A model generated the notes under the pieces. The model searched no databases. It saw only the letters and a program-made list of their open reading frames with translations, and was not told where the DNA came from. A stretch of 64,000 bases of DNA. Origin: Sulfurovum sp. (GTDB taxonomy: Bacteria > Campylobacterota > Campylobacteria > Campylobacterales > Sulfurovaceae). Positions 8,339-17,307 of this stretch are shown in pieces. The first letter of the stretch is position 1, and each line of letters begins with the position of its first letter. Both the position numbers and the translations under genes were made by a program. The stretch covers positions 27,082 to 91,081 of the forward strand of contig JAMOSB010000035.1 in assembly GCA_027068485.1 (NCBI GenBank). Reading direction: 5' to 3'.

Positions 8339-8344
8339 ATTATA
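8339..8344 (-). promoter_or_regulatory. -10 box of the CvfB-like gene
   Basis: A perfect TATAAT on the minus strand, about 51 bases before the chosen ATG at 8288. It lies in the 63-base gap between dsbD and the S1 protein, so the latter has its own promoter. Confidence 0.55.
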
Positions 8345-8351
8345 ACCAAAA

Positions 8352-9905
8352 TCACTCAGAGGTGATACCCGCTAAGTGTTTGGCAAATCGCTCAGGCTCG
8401 ATAAAGCCTGTCAAGCTCTTGGAGGGGAGGAAGTGGTTTTGGGTATCAAAGAAGATGATATTGGGTGCTCCAAATAGCTTATACTGCTTGAGGAGTGCCT
8501 TATCCTCATCGGTATAGGCAGTCACATCGATATGGATAAAGGTAAAGGCTTTTAACGCCTCTTGTACTGTTGGGTTGGGGAAGGTGATCTCCTCTAGCTC
8601 TTTACACGAGGCACACCCTGCTTTGTAGATATCAACAAGGACAGGCTTCGAACTCTGCTCTACCTCCGCCATCAGACGACTCACTGAGTAGCCTTGATCG
8701 CCTTTGGCATCAGAGGGGAGTAGGCGACTGAGCATCAGCAGTGCCATGAGGAGCATCAAGACCCCAAAGAACTTAGAGACTAGACTCATCCACCCCCCAG
8801 GCTTGGGGATAAAGCGACTCGCACCTGCTCCTACAAGGAGGAGTGGGACTCCCGCCCCTACGCCCATCACAAAGAGTGCTACCCCTCCAAGGAGGGCTTT
8901 GCCTGTCAAGACGATAAACAAAATCGCCCCACTAATAATCGGTGCGGTACACGCCCCCACAATCAACGCAGACAACGCACCCATAATCGCCGTACCGACT
9001 AAGCCCCCTTGGGTTCCTGCCTTGTCACTGACACCATTGAGTTTGGCTTGCCATGAGGCGGGAAGTACCAACTCAAAGTACCCAAAGAGGGAGAAGGCAA
9101 GTGCGACAAAGATCCCCGCTACAGGGAGAATCACCCACGGATTGTTGAGATTGGCTTGGAGGTCAAAGTCTAGTAGCCCTGCTACCACCCCGATAATGGC
9201 ATACATCAGTGCCATCGAGAGGACATAGACCAATGAGATCATAATCGCTTTAGACTTCTTCACCTCTCCCTCTTGGTTGGCTTGCTGTAGAATGATAGAG
9301 GAGAGGATCGGAATCATCGGCAAGATACAGGGTGTGAGTGCCATCAAAAGCCCCGCAATAAAGAAGAGTAGCACGATAAACACCCAACTCTCATTGGCCA
9401 AGGCATCAGCAATCTTATCGGTATTGCCACTCTTGACAAGTGCCATCATCTTATCGATAAAGCTCACTTCACCTCTACCCTTGAAGTGAAACTCTTTGGT
9501 GATAGGCTGATAGCAGATCCCCCGATCTGAACACGCCTCAAACCCAATCGCAAGGGTATACTCCCCTGCCACACGCTCCTCTATCATCGCTCGTGGGATC
9601 GTGACGCGTATCTGCTTCTCATAGACACTATCCCCATCGAGTAGGTGGGGGGTGGGCTTGGTGACGGTGAGTGGCAGTGTGGTGGGTTTGCTAATCGTAT
9701 AGGAGAGAGAGTCGGCGTAGATATGGATACTCTTAGCAATCGTAATTGTCGTCTCGATCTGCTCACCCCTCTCTATAGCTTGGACTTGAAACGCCTCATC
9801 GGGAGAGAGGAACTTCTGCTGTGTCGCACCACCCCCAAATCCTGCGTAGAGCCAAGTAGTGGGTAACAGCAGTAACAAAAAGACTATTTTGACCATATTT
9901 TTCAT
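8352..9905 (-). CDS. dsbD: Thiol:disulfide interchange protein DsbD
   Basis: The 517-residue inner-membrane protein passes electrons from cytoplasmic thioredoxin to the periplasm. After a signal peptide comes the periplasmic alpha domain (EACSDRGICYQP carries its cysteine pair). Then comes the eight-helix CcdA-type beta domain, with Cys in LTPCILPMIP near residue 190 and in VGACTAPIISG. The C-terminal thioredoxin domain has the active site GCASCKEL near residue 430. All six redox cysteines are visible. I start at the ATG at 9905, which has the purine-rich SD AGAGAAAAGAG; the GTG at 9950 lies upstream of the -10 box at 9940-9945. It is divergent from a thioredoxin-domain protein. Confidence 0.92.
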   Translation of the reverse strand: MKNMVKIVFLLLLLPTTWLYAGFGGGATQQKFLSPDEAFQVQAIERGEQIETTITIAKSIHIYADSLSYTISKPTTLPLTVTKPTPHLLDGDSVYEKQIRVTIPRAMIEERVAGEYTLAIGFEACSDRGICYQPITKEFHFKGRGEVSFIDKMMALVKSGNTDKIADALANESWVFIVLLFFIAGLLMALTPCILPMIPILSSIILQQANQEGEVKKSKAIMISLVYVLSMALMYAIIGVVAGLLDFDLQANLNNPWVILPVAGIFVALAFSLFGYFELVLPASWQAKLNGVSDKAGTQGGLVGTAIMGALSALIVGACTAPIISGAILFIVLTGKALLGGVALFVMGVGAGVPLLLVGAGASRFIPKPGGWMSLVSKFFGVLMLLMALLMLSRLLPSDAKGDQGYSVSRLMAEVEQSSKPVLVDIYKAGCASCKELEEITFPNPTVQEALKAFTFIHIDVTAYTDEDKALLKQYKLFGAPNIIFFDTQNHFLPSKSLTGFIEPERFAKHLAGITSE

Positions 9906-9939
9906 TTTCTCTTTTCTCTCTTTAAAATTTAATTGTATT

Positions 9940-9945
9940 ATTATA
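9940..9945 (-). promoter_or_regulatory. -10 box of dsbD
   Basis: TATAAT on the minus strand, 35 bases before the dsbD ATG, inside the 69-base divergent region with the thioredoxin-domain gene. Confidence 0.5.
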
Positions 9946-9974
9946 GTCACAATAGTTTAACTAAGGTAGACAAA

Positions 9975-11714
9975 ATGGCAAATCATCTTAAAAATGAGTT
10001 CTCCCCGTATCTCCAACAGCACGCGAATGATCCCATCGCATGGTACCCGTGGGGTGAAGAGGCACTCACGAAAGCACGCACCGAGCAGAAACCTATCTTT
10101 CTCTCTATTGGCTATAGCTCTTGTCACTGGTGTCGCGTCATGGCAGAGGAGTCCTTTGGCGAGGAGGCGATTGCTACGATACTCAATCGAGAGTTTATCT
10201 CTATAATGGTAGACAAAGAGGAGCGTCCTGATCTCGATAGCTACTTTCAAGCGATCTACCGTATCATGAATGGAAGCGAAGGGGGGTGGCCCACTTCACT
10301 CTTCTTGAGTGACCACCTCAAGCCCTTCTATAGTGCGACCTATATCCCCGATGAACCAAAGTATGCAATGATGAGCTTCTCCTCGCTCCTTGAGGTCATC
10401 ACCCATAAGTACACCCATGAGAAGAAGACCCTACTCACCGAAGCCAACCGTGTATTGGCACAGCTCCACCCCAAAAAAGAGTCGATCCAAGCGACCAAGC
10501 TAGACCGCTCTATTGTCGATCGCTACCGTATCCAAGCCCAAGGACTCTTTGACCAGCAAGCAGGGGGCTTTAGCACTTCTCCAAAGTTTCCTCAGACGAC
10601 CACACTCTCTACACTCCTTGATATCTACACCCTCACCCAAGATACCTCTACCCTTGAGATGGTGGAGATGACACTCAAAGCGATGGCACAAGGGGGGCTA
10701 CGAGACAGTATCGATGGGGGGTTCTACCGCTATACGACCGATGAGGCGTGGAGAGATCCACACTTTGAGAAGATGACCTATGACCAAGCCCACCTAAGTG
10801 ATCTCTACCTCCAAGCCTACCACACCACACAAGACCCCTTCTATCGGAATATCGCCTTTGAGACTTTGGAGTTTATGCTAGAGAAGATGTCAGACGATGG
10901 ACTCTTCTACACCGCCTCCAACCAACACACCCAAGCCTATGCCTCCCTCACTGCCCAAGAGGCACGCCATGCCTTTGACAAAGCCAAAATCCCTACAAAA
11001 GCCCATGATGCCCTTATCGAAGCACTCCACCTTGGTGTAGAGTCCTCTATCCTCCGTGTCGATACACAACACGCCCAAACCCTCCCCTACTACCCTGAGG
11101 CACACCAAGCTCTCAAAGCACTCCGAGCCACACGCGACTATCCTGCTATCGATACCAAGATTATCCTCTCGTGGAGTGCGATGATGACAACGAGCCTACT
11201 CAAAGCCAGTCACCTTGAGCCACGCTACCTCACTCCCGCCCTTCATGCACTCGATCAACTCCTCACGACCTTCTATCATAATGATACACTCTTTCATACC
11301 ACTATCAGAGGAGAGACCCCAACAATTGAGGCGTTTTTGGAGGATTATGCCTACCTCTCTGAGACCCTCCTCTACGCCTATGAGGTGACCTCTGATGAGG
11401 TGTTTCTTATCACTGCGACCAAGCTTCTCAACAGTGCCATAGAGCAGTACTACCTTGCAGGGCGTTGGCGTGTAACCCAAGGGGAGTTTGAGACCTATGC
11501 GACACTTCTCGATAGCCCCTACACTTCCCCCGTCGCGATCGTTCTCCAAGCCCTTCAAGCCCTGAGCGTTCTTGTCGATCCTGTCTATCTGAAGTTTGTC
11601 TTTAAGACGCTAGAGTTTCACTCCTATGACCTGATGCGTCAACCTATCTCTACCCCTGCGATGAGCCAGACAGTGATTGGCTACCTTCAAGGCGAGAGGG
11701 TATTGAAGCTATAG
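9975..11714 (+). CDS. Thioredoxin-domain protein of the DUF255/YyaL (SPATA20) family
   Basis: The 579-residue protein starts with [17 protein letters not shown] and the typical block [12 protein letters not shown] thioredoxin-like fold follows with a C50-HW-C53 pair (SSCHWCRVM) and [11 protein letters not shown] long alpha/alpha-barrel-like C-terminal part contains [31 protein letters not shown] and an LSWSAMM segment, all characteristic of YyaL. The biochemical role of the family is not settled. The family is usually about 680 residues, so the C terminus is somewhat short. I chose the ATG at 9975 (AAGG upstream) over 9933, which would begin inside the promoter region. Divergent pairing with dsbD suggests a redox link, by inference. 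Confidence 0.85.
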   Translation: MANHLKNEFSPYLQQHANDPIAWYPWGEEALTKARTEQKPIFLSIGYSSCHWCRVMAEESFGEEAIATILNREFISIMVDKEERPDLDSYFQAIYRIMNGSEGGWPTSLFLSDHLKPFYSATYIPDEPKYAMMSFSSLLEVITHKYTHEKKTLLTEANRVLAQLHPKKESIQATKLDRSIVDRYRIQAQGLFDQQAGGFSTSPKFPQTTTLSTLLDIYTLTQDTSTLEMVEMTLKAMAQGGLRDSIDGGFYRYTTDEAWRDPHFEKMTYDQAHLSDLYLQAYHTTQDPFYRNIAFETLEFMLEKMSDDGLFYTASNQHTQAYASLTAQEARHAFDKAKIPTKAHDALIEALHLGVESSILRVDTQHAQTLPYYPEAHQALKALRATRDYPAIDTKIILSWSAMMTTSLLKASHLEPRYLTPALHALDQLLTTFYHNDTLFHTTIRGETPTIEAFLEDYAYLSETLLYAYEVTSDEVFLITATKLLNSAIEQYYLAGRWRVTQGEFETYATLLDSPYTSPVAIVLQALQALSVLVDPVYLKFVFKTLEFHSYDLMRQPISTPAMSQTVIGYLQGERVLKL

Positions 11715-11718
11715 ATGC

Positions 11719-11724
11719 TATAAT
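11719..11724 (+). promoter_or_regulatory. -10 box immediately before the DUF1538 gene
   Basis: TATAAT ends 7 bases before the ATG at 11732 and no Shine-Dalgarno sequence is present (CCTCCCC precedes the ATG). The transcript would start at or next to the start codon, so it should be leaderless. Confidence 0.5.
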
Positions 11725-11731
11725 CCTCCCC

Positions 11732-13237
11732 ATGAAAGAAAGTATCAAACTATTTATGCATGATCTCAGAAACTCTCTGATGGATCTGCTCCCTATTATT
11801 GTTGTTGTGGCACTATTTCAAGGGTTGATTATCCAGTCGATGCCAGAGAACCTCCTCTCTATCATTATTGGGTTATCTATCGTTGCGGTGGGGTTGGCAC
11901 TCTTTATTCGAGGGCTAGAGCTAGGGATCTTTCCTATCGGAGAGGGCTTGGCTATCGACTTTGCACGCAAAGGCTCAGTCTTTTGGCTTCTGACTTTTGC
12001 CTTTACGATTGGCTTCTCTACCACCATTGCAGAACCCGCTCTCATCGCCATCGCCCAAAAAGCCTCAGTGATCTCCCATGGACTCATTGATGCCTTTTGG
12101 CTCCGTATGACCGTAGCACTCTCCGTGGGCTTTGCCATCGCACTAGGTACCCTGCGTATCTTGCTAGGACACCCTATCGCCTACTATATTATCAGTGGCT
12201 ATATCTTGGTGGTGATTGTGACCTTTTTTGCCCCCAAGGAGATCATCGGACTCGCCTACGATAGTGGGGGAGTGACCACCTCGACGGTGACGGTGCCTCT
12301 TGTTGCGGCACTGGGTATCGGACTCGCCTCAAGTATCAAGGGGCGTAACCCCGCCATCGATGGCTTTGGACTCATCGCCTTTGCGTCACTCACCCCGATG
12401 ATATTTGTCCAGATCTATGGTATCATCGTCTATCACCTCAGTGACCTCCCTACGACCACGACACTCCTACAAGAGGGGATTGAGCAGAGTAAATCTATCG
12501 CAGCGACCTACACCTTCTCGGCGATGGATACCTTTATGGAGCTGATTGGGGTCATTAAAGATGTCGCCCCAATCCTGATTGTGATCTTCTTTTTTCAGTA
12601 TATTATCATTAAGAAGCCCGTCTCACATCTCAAGCGGATTGTTGCGGGGATTGGGATGGTGGTCTTGGGGTTGTATGCCTTTATCATTGGGTTGGAGATG
12701 GGGCTATTTCCTATCGGGGAGAGTATCGCCTTTCAGCTCACACAGATGAACAACTTTCTACTTGTCTACCTCTTTGCCTTTCTCATAGGCTTCTCCACCA
12801 CCATGGCAGAACCCGCACTCCTTGCGATTGCGATTAAGGCAGAAGAGATCAGTGAGGGGCGTATCAAGCAGAATATTTTGCGTATCATCGTCGCATTGGG
12901 TGTTGCCATTGGTATTGCACTCGGCTCCTTTCGGCTTATCTCAGGAGATCCTATCCACTACTATATCATCGCAGGGTATATCCTCGTCATACTCTTCACC
13001 TACTTCGCACCCAAGTATATCATCCCTATCGCCTACGATAGTGGAGGGGTAACCACCTCAACAGTGACCGTTCCACTAGTCGCAGCACTTGGGCTAGGAC
13101 TCGCCCAAAACCTCCAATGGTGTGATCCACTCATTGATGGGTTTGGGCTTATCGCCTTTGCATCGCTCTTTCCGATGCTCACTGTCATGGGGTATGGTAT
13201 CCATGCAGAGTACTACAAAAAAGGAGTAACACAATGA
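11732..13237 (+). CDS. DUF1538 integral membrane protein with internal duplication
   Basis: The 501-residue hydrophobic protein consists of two repeats of about 245 residues. Each repeat has the same landmarks: [15 protein letters not shown] / [29 protein letters not shown] / [27 protein letters not shown] / [33 protein letters not shown] twice and [11 protein letters not shown] twice. These define DUF1538, a putative transporter family of unknown substrate. The inverted-repeat-like build resembles secondary transporters. The gene is probably leaderless. Its stop overlaps the start of a PII-like gene (ATGA), and a CBS-domain gene follows, so the three form a cassette in which the soluble proteins probably regulate the membrane protein. 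Confidence 0.85.
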   Translation: MKESIKLFMHDLRNSLMDLLPIIVVVALFQGLIIQSMPENLLSIIIGLSIVAVGLALFIRGLELGIFPIGEGLAIDFARKGSVFWLLTFAFTIGFSTTIAEPALIAIAQKASVISHGLIDAFWLRMTVALSVGFAIALGTLRILLGHPIAYYIISGYILVVIVTFFAPKEIIGLAYDSGGVTTSTVTVPLVAALGIGLASSIKGRNPAIDGFGLIAFASLTPMIFVQIYGIIVYHLSDLPTTTTLLQEGIEQSKSIAATYTFSAMDTFMELIGVIKDVAPILIVIFFFQYIIIKKPVSHLKRIVAGIGMVVLGLYAFIIGLEMGLFPIGESIAFQLTQMNNFLLVYLFAFLIGFSTTMAEPALLAIAIKAEEISEGRIKQNILRIIVALGVAIGIALGSFRLISGDPIHYYIIAGYILVILFTYFAPKYIIPIAYDSGGVTTSTVTVPLVAALGLGLAQNLQWCDPLIDGFGLIAFASLFPMLTVMGYGIHAEYYKKGVTQ

Positions 13238-13584
13238 AATTTACCGCACTCATTACCATCATACAAGATAGCGATGAAGAGGAGGCGATCAAGGTTGCCA
13301 AAGAGGCTGGAGCAGGGAGCGTGACCATCATTCATGGTAAAAATATTGGACTCAAGGAGAAGAAAGTCTTTTTTGGATTGACCCTTGAAGAGAACATCTC
13401 CGTACTCCTCTTTATCCTCCCATTGCGTTCGAGTATGAAGGTGATGAAGGCACTGAGAGTCTCCTTTGACCTTGACAACCCAGAGAACTCAGGTATCGCC
13501 TTCACCTTCCCACTTAGCCATGTCGCAGGACTCAATACCGAAGAGCTTCATAAGTTTGAAGACAATGTTAAAATCATGCTATAA
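13234..13584 (+). CDS. PII-like signal-transduction protein coupled to DUF1538
   Basis: The 116-residue protein has the beta-alpha-beta start [33 protein letters not shown] typical of the PII superfamily (compare the GA.G.T...G of GlnB/GlnK). The segment where the T-loop would lie is divergent ([19 protein letters not shown]) and lacks the uridylylated Tyr motif of GlnB. The part [26 protein letters not shown] closes the domain. By analogy with GlnK-AmtB it may bind a nucleotide and gate the neighbouring DUF1538 protein; this is inference. A strong AAAAGGAG precedes the ATG, which overlaps the DUF1538 stop. Confidence 0.7.
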   Translation: MKFTALITIIQDSDEEEAIKVAKEAGAGSVTIIHGKNIGLKEKKVFFGLTLEENISVLLFILPLRSSMKVMKALRVSFDLDNPENSGIAFTFPLSHVAGLNTEELHKFEDNVKIML

Positions 13585-13595
13585 GGAGCAAAATA

Positions 13596-13988
13596 ATGTT
13601 AGTCAAAAATGTCATGACCCCTCAAGGGCAACTCATCATCGTATCACCTATGGCAACTGTACGGGAGGCACTCGGACTCATGAAAAAGCATGGGGTTCGC
13701 TCAGTCATTGTGAGTAAGACCAAGCCCGATAGTGCCTATGGACTTCTCACCTTTAAAAATATCCTACAGAGCATCATCGCAGAGGATGGGGATATCGACC
13801 TACTCAATGTCTATGATATCGCCTCTACCCCTGCAATCTCAGTCTCTGCCAAGCTCAATGTCAAGTATGCTGCTCGCATGATGGTACAGAGTAGTATTAA
13901 GCGGATTTTAGTGATTGATGAGAATGAGCTTAAAGGGATACTTACCATGACCGATATCATTGGGATACTGATGGATAGTGTCGAGTAG
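13596..13988 (+). CDS. CBS-domain protein (two CBS motifs)
   Basis: The 130-residue protein is a stand-alone Bateman module. The first CBS motif spans about residues 1-60 (VKNVMTPQGQLIIVSPMATVREALGLM..HGVRSVIV) and the second about 70-130 (ISVSAKLNVKYAARMMVQSSIKRILVIDENELKGILTMTDII). CBS pairs bind adenine nucleotides. It begins 12 bases after the PII-like gene with a strong AAGGAG and ends the DUF1538 cassette, so it is likely an adenylate-sensing partner. No catalytic domain is attached. Confidence 0.85.
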   Translation: MLVKNVMTPQGQLIIVSPMATVREALGLMKKHGVRSVIVSKTKPDSAYGLLTFKNILQSIIAEDGDIDLLNVYDIASTPAISVSAKLNVKYAARMMVQSSIKRILVIDENELKGILTMTDIIGILMDSVE

Positions 13989-14031
13989 TAGAGTCTCTTG
14001 GGGGTGTGGGGGACTTTTACATAAAAGTAGC

Positions 14032-14037
14032 TATAAT
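14032..14037 (+). promoter_or_regulatory. -10 box immediately before the small lipoprotein gene
   Basis: TATAAT ends 6 bases before the ATG at 14044, with CCCCCT rather than a Shine-Dalgarno sequence between them. The same leaderless geometry is seen for the DUF1538 gene. Confidence 0.5.
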
Positions 14038-14043
14038 CCCCCT

Positions 14044-14196
14044 ATGAAAACATTACTAGTAACCTCGACTTTGACCCTTCTCTTACTCTCGGGCTGTACA
14101 CAGATTGTGACGGCTCCTATCGCACTCGCAGGGAGTGCGGCTAGTGCTACGATTGATGTAGCAGGAAGTGCTGTTGGTGCGGTGACACCTGATTAA
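14044..14196 (+). CDS. Very small lipoprotein (50 aa)
   Basis: A signal peptide ends in the lipobox LLSGC (Cys18), leaving a mature chain of only 33 residues made mostly of Ala, Val, Gly, Ser and Thr (TAPIALAGSAASATIDVAGSAVGAV). Small lipoproteins of this style occur in Campylobacterota; the function is unknown. I chose the ATG at 14044 because the -10 box lies at 14032-14037, so the frame upstream to 13978 would not be transcribed from this promoter. Confidence 0.65.
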   Translation: MKTLLVTSTLTLLLLSGCTQIVTAPIALAGSAASATIDVAGSAVGAVTPD

Positions 14197-14217
14197 TCAC
14201 ACGCTATGCCTCTCGCC

Positions 14218-14517
14218 CTAGTGGCGTTTGGCATTTTTAAACTCTGCTATCTCACTCTCCACCATCGCATTAATCATCCGTACATAGAGATCATTGATAA
14301 GATTGGGAGAGAGATCGAGTGAGATAGCTCGCTCTCGTGCCTTAGAGATTACGGCATTGATACGATCTTCTGCTTTTACCTCTTCTATACTTGTCTTAAA
14401 GTGTGCTATCTGTTTAATATAATCATTTCGTTTGGCAATAAGGGTTACAATCTCCTCATCAACGCTATCGATCGCTTCGCGTGCTTGGGTCAGTGTGTCG
14501 CACTCTTTGGGTTGCAT
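14218..14517 (-). CDS. Chorismate mutase, AroQ/PchB type
   Basis: The 99-residue all-helical protein carries the AroQ pattern: AREAIDSVDEEIVTLIAKRNDYIKQIAHFK, then DRINAVISKARERAISLDLSP and a final helix with VESEIAEF. It would convert chorismate to prephenate. The wording around NDYIKQIAHFK and the spacing to DR also fit isochorismate pyruvate-lyase PchB, which shares the fold. With no siderophore genes nearby, mutase is the more likely role. GGA precedes the ATG. It lies downstream of dnaK on the same strand, beyond the dnaK terminator. Confidence 0.8.
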   Translation of the reverse strand: MQPKECDTLTQAREAIDSVDEEIVTLIAKRNDYIKQIAHFKTSIEEVKAEDRINAVISKARERAISLDLSPNLINDLYVRMINAMVESEIAEFKNAKRH

Positions 14518-14589
14518 AGTAGTATCCTTTTCATAAAATCAAATGAAAACTATTATAGCTTATTTAGATTAAGGGGGTGAGGGATTTGG

Positions 14590-14636
14590 AGAGAGAAAAG
14601 GGTGCCTAGCTCCCAATGGTAGGGAGCTACACACCC
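14590..14636 (-). terminator. Rho-independent terminator of grpE-dnaK
   Basis: On the minus strand TAGCTCCC-TACCATT-GGGAGCTA forms an 8-bp stem extended by GGGTG/CACCC, followed by CTTTTCTCTC. It begins 20 bases after the dnaK stop. Confidence 0.8.
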
Positions 14637-14655
14637 CGTGGGGTGGTGGGGTAGA

Positions 14656-16539
14656 CTACTCTACCTCTGCATCAATGACATCATCATCGTCTGCTTTTTT
14701 AGCACTTGGGTTTGCACCCTCTTGTCCACCCTGCTCTTTGGCATACATCGCTTCAGCAAGTTTATGAGACTTCTCAGTGAGGACTTTGACTTTCTCTTCG
14801 ATCTGCTCTTTGGTTGCAGAGTCATCTTTGAGTGTCGCCTCTAGCTCTTCGATCGCTTTTTCGATAGTCGCTTTCTCTGTCGCATCGAAGTTTTCACCAA
14901 GGTCACTGAGTGACTTGCGTGTCTGGTGTACCAACGCATCGGCTTGGTTGCGTGTCTCTACAACCTCTTTGCGTTTCTCATCTTCTGCTTTGTGTGCTTC
15001 TGCATCTTGTACCATCTTCTCGACCTCTTCATCAGAGAGTCCTGACGAACCAGTGATTTTGATATCTTGTGACTTACCAGTTCCTTTATCTTGTGCGGTT
15101 ACCGTCAAGATACCATTCGCATCGATATCAAATGTCACTTCAATCTGTGGCACGCCTCTTGGAGCGGCTGGGATATCTCTTAGCTCAAACATACCCAGTG
15201 ACTTGTTGTCTTTACTAAACTCTCTCTCCCCTTGAAGGACATGGAGGCTTACTGCGGGTTGATTATCTTCCGCTGTTGAGAAGACTTGTGACTTCTTCGC
15301 TGGGATTGTTGTCCCTTTTTCGATCACTTTAGTTGTCACTCCACCGAGTGTCTCGATACCAAGGCTAAGAGGTGTTACATCAAGAAGCAATACATCTTTG
15401 ACATCCCCTGCAAGTACCCCACCTTGAATCGCAGCACCTAGAGCAACCACCTCATCAGGGTTGACAGATTTGTTGAGCTCTTTACCAAAGAACTTCTTCA
15501 TCTCCTCTTGTACCAATGGGACGCGTGTCGAACCACCGACCATCACAATCTCAGCGATATCTGAAGTGTTAAGATCAGCATCATTGAGTACCGCTTGTAG
15601 AGTTTTGATTGTACTCTCAACCAACTCAGCGATCAATGACTCAAACTTCGCTCGTGTAATTTTCACGATAAGGTGTTTTGGTCCTGACGCATCTGCAGTG
15701 ATAAATGGTAAGTTGATCTCAGTCTCTGTGGAGCTTGAGAGCTCTTTTTTGGCTGCCTCTGCGGCATCTTTAACTCTCTGAAGTGCCATTACATCGGCTT
15801 TGATATCGATACCAGACTCTGATTGAAACTCTCCCGCAACATAGTCGATGATCTTGTTGTCAAAGTCATCTCCACCCAAGAATGCATCTCCACCTGTCGC
15901 CATAACCTCTACGACATTATCACCTGTCTCTAGTGCAGTGACATCAAAAGTCCCCCCACCAAGGTCATAAACGATAATCTGCTCTGCCTCTTTTTTATCT
16001 AATCCATAGGCTAGTGCCGCAGAGGTAGGCTCATTGATAATTCTAAGGACATTGAGTCCTGCGATTGTTCCTGCCTCTTTGGTTGCGGTTCGTTGTGCAT
16101 CATTGAAGTAGGCAGGTACCGTAATAACAGCATCTGTTACTGTCTCACCAAGGTATGCCTCAGCATCCTCTTTCATCTTCATCAACACTTTTGCTGAGAT
16201 CTCTTGAGGTGTATAGGTCTTACCTGCAACCTCAATGGCACATGCACCACTTCTATCGATGATATGGTAAGGGAGTTTAGACTGTGCCTCTTTGGCTTTC
16301 TCTTCACTCATCATTAGACCCATAATTCTCTTGATAGAGTAGATCGTCTTCTCTGGGTTGGTGATCGCTTGTCTCTTCGCAGACTCCCCTACAAGGACTT
16401 CACCCTTATCCGTAAAAGCTACGATAGAAGGCGTTGTATTTTTCCCCTCTTTGTTTGCGATGATTTTTGCTTCACCATTCTCAAATACTGCCATTGCAGA
16501 GTTGGTTGTTCCTAAATCTATTCCTAATACTTTTGCCAT
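14656..16539 (-). CDS. dnaK: Chaperone protein DnaK (Hsp70)
   Basis: The 627-residue ATP-dependent chaperone has the full ATPase domain: [64 protein letters not shown], and [15 protein letters not shown]. The substrate-binding domain follows from about residue 390 ([15 protein letters not shown]), and the helical lid ends in an acidic [11 protein letters not shown] tail. The length is normal. It lies 21 bases after grpE with its own AAAGG, and a terminator follows. Confidence 0.97.
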   Translation of the reverse strand: MAKVLGIDLGTTNSAMAVFENGEAKIIANKEGKNTTPSIVAFTDKGEVLVGESAKRQAITNPEKTIYSIKRIMGLMMSEEKAKEAQSKLPYHIIDRSGACAIEVAGKTYTPQEISAKVLMKMKEDAEAYLGETVTDAVITVPAYFNDAQRTATKEAGTIAGLNVLRIINEPTSAALAYGLDKKEAEQIIVYDLGGGTFDVTALETGDNVVEVMATGGDAFLGGDDFDNKIIDYVAGEFQSESGIDIKADVMALQRVKDAAEAAKKELSSSTETEINLPFITADASGPKHLIVKITRAKFESLIAELVESTIKTLQAVLNDADLNTSDIAEIVMVGGSTRVPLVQEEMKKFFGKELNKSVNPDEVVALGAAIQGGVLAGDVKDVLLLDVTPLSLGIETLGGVTTKVIEKGTTIPAKKSQVFSTAEDNQPAVSLHVLQGEREFSKDNKSLGMFELRDIPAAPRGVPQIEVTFDIDANGILTVTAQDKGTGKSQDIKITGSSGLSDEEVEKMVQDAEAHKAEDEKRKEVVETRNQADALVHQTRKSLSDLGENFDATEKATIEKAIEELEATLKDDSATKEQIEEKVKVLTEKSHKLAEAMYAKEQGGQEGANPSAKKADDDDVIDAEVE

Positions 16540-16560
16540 ATTATTATCCTTTAAAAATTA

Positions 16561-17109
16561 TTATTTACAGGTACTCACCATCGCAGGTCTTAAGACTCTG
16601 TCTTTGATAGTATAGCCTTTTTGCATCACTTGTACCACATCACCCGCTTCATGCTCATCACTCTCGACTTGCATAATGGCTTGATGGACTTCAGGGTCAA
16701 ACTCACCCGAACAGTCTACCTCTTTGATACTATTCTTCTCTAGTATCTTCTTGAGCTGTTCAAAGGTAAGCGTGACACCCTCTTTCATATTGGTGAGTAA
16801 TTCAGAGTTCTCTTCACTCCCCTCCATAGAGGTGAGTGCATTCTCAAAAGAGTCCATCACTGCCAACAAATCTTTGGCAAAACTCTCATTGGCATAAGAG
16901 ACGGCATTGCTCTTATCTTTTTCGAGTCTTCGCTTGGAGTTCTCAAAATCCGCATGGGCTCGTAGATACTTATCTTTATATTCAGCAGCCTCAGCTAGTG
17001 CGACTTCTAGGGGATCGACTTGAGCTTCCTCTTCTTGGGTCGCTTCTGTCTGCTCCTCTATGGTCTCATCTTTCTGAGATGCTTCAAGATTTTCATTCTC
17101 TTGACTCAT
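16561..17109 (-). CDS. grpE: Nucleotide-exchange factor GrpE
   Basis: The 182-residue protein releases ADP from DnaK. An acidic, low-complexity N terminus (Glu/Gln-rich to about residue 38) is followed by the long coiled coil (AAEYKDKYLRAHADFENSKRR) and the C-terminal beta domain (CSGEFDPEVHQAIMQVESDEH, GYTIKDRVLRPAMV). It is the first gene of the grpE-dnaK unit. In Helicobacter and Campylobacter hrcA lies directly upstream; here that place holds a promoter and then a divergent GGDEF-EAL gene. Confidence 0.95.
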   Translation of the reverse strand: MSQENENLEASQKDETIEEQTEATQEEEAQVDPLEVALAEAAEYKDKYLRAHADFENSKRRLEKDKSNAVSYANESFAKDLLAVMDSFENALTSMEGSEENSELLTNMKEGVTLTFEQLKKILEKNSIKEVDCSGEFDPEVHQAIMQVESDEHEAGDVVQVMQKGYTIKDRVLRPAMVSTCK

Positions 17110-17163
17110 TGAGTGGCTTCCTTTTTAGTATGATTATTGCATAACTTTCTCATGCTTGGAGGG

Positions 17164-17193
17164 ATTATACAACATTTAGTCACTCTTTGTCAA
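17164..17193 (-). promoter_or_regulatory. Consensus sigma-70 promoter of grpE-dnaK
   Basis: On the minus strand TTGACA (17193-17188) and TATAAT (17169-17164) are both perfect, with an 18-base spacer. This is the only promoter in the window with a full -35 box. The spacer contains AGAGTGACTAAA, which recurs as part of an inverted repeat about 50 bases upstream. Confidence 0.75.
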
Positions 17194-17226
17194 GTAATAC
17201 CTAAATTATTTCAATAAAAAGAGTTG

Positions 17227-17239
17227 AGTCACTATGACT
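17227..17239 (-). promoter_or_regulatory. Inverted repeat upstream of the grpE promoter
   Basis: AGTCA-CTA-TGACT is a perfect 5-bp inverted repeat, and AGTCAC recurs inside the grpE promoter spacer at 17178-17183. It could be an operator for a heat-shock regulator. It does not match CIRCE or the HspR HAIR consensus. Confidence 0.3.
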
Positions 17240-17276
17240 AAAGTATAAAAGTCATAACTTTGTTATATCCTTATGT

Positions 17277-17282
17277 TATAAT
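17277..17282 (+). promoter_or_regulatory. -10 box of the PAS-GGDEF-EAL gene
   Basis: TATAAT 25 bases before the ATG at 17308, with GTGAGG as the ribosome-binding site. Confidence 0.5.
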
Positions 17283-17307
17283 TTATTCTATATAAGTGAG
17301 GTAAAAA

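Noticed and set aside
9933..9974. Upstream start of the thioredoxin-domain protein
   Set aside because: The extra 14 residues overlap the divergent promoter region and family members start at MANHL.
15461..15781. Plus-strand frame inside dnaK
   Set aside because: It is the antisense of a highly conserved coding region and has no start signal.
17110..17307. CIRCE or HAIR heat-shock operator before grpE
   Set aside because: The repeats found (AGTCA-CTA-TGACT) do not match TTAGCACTC-N9-GAGTGCTAA or CTTGAGT-N7-ACTCAAG.
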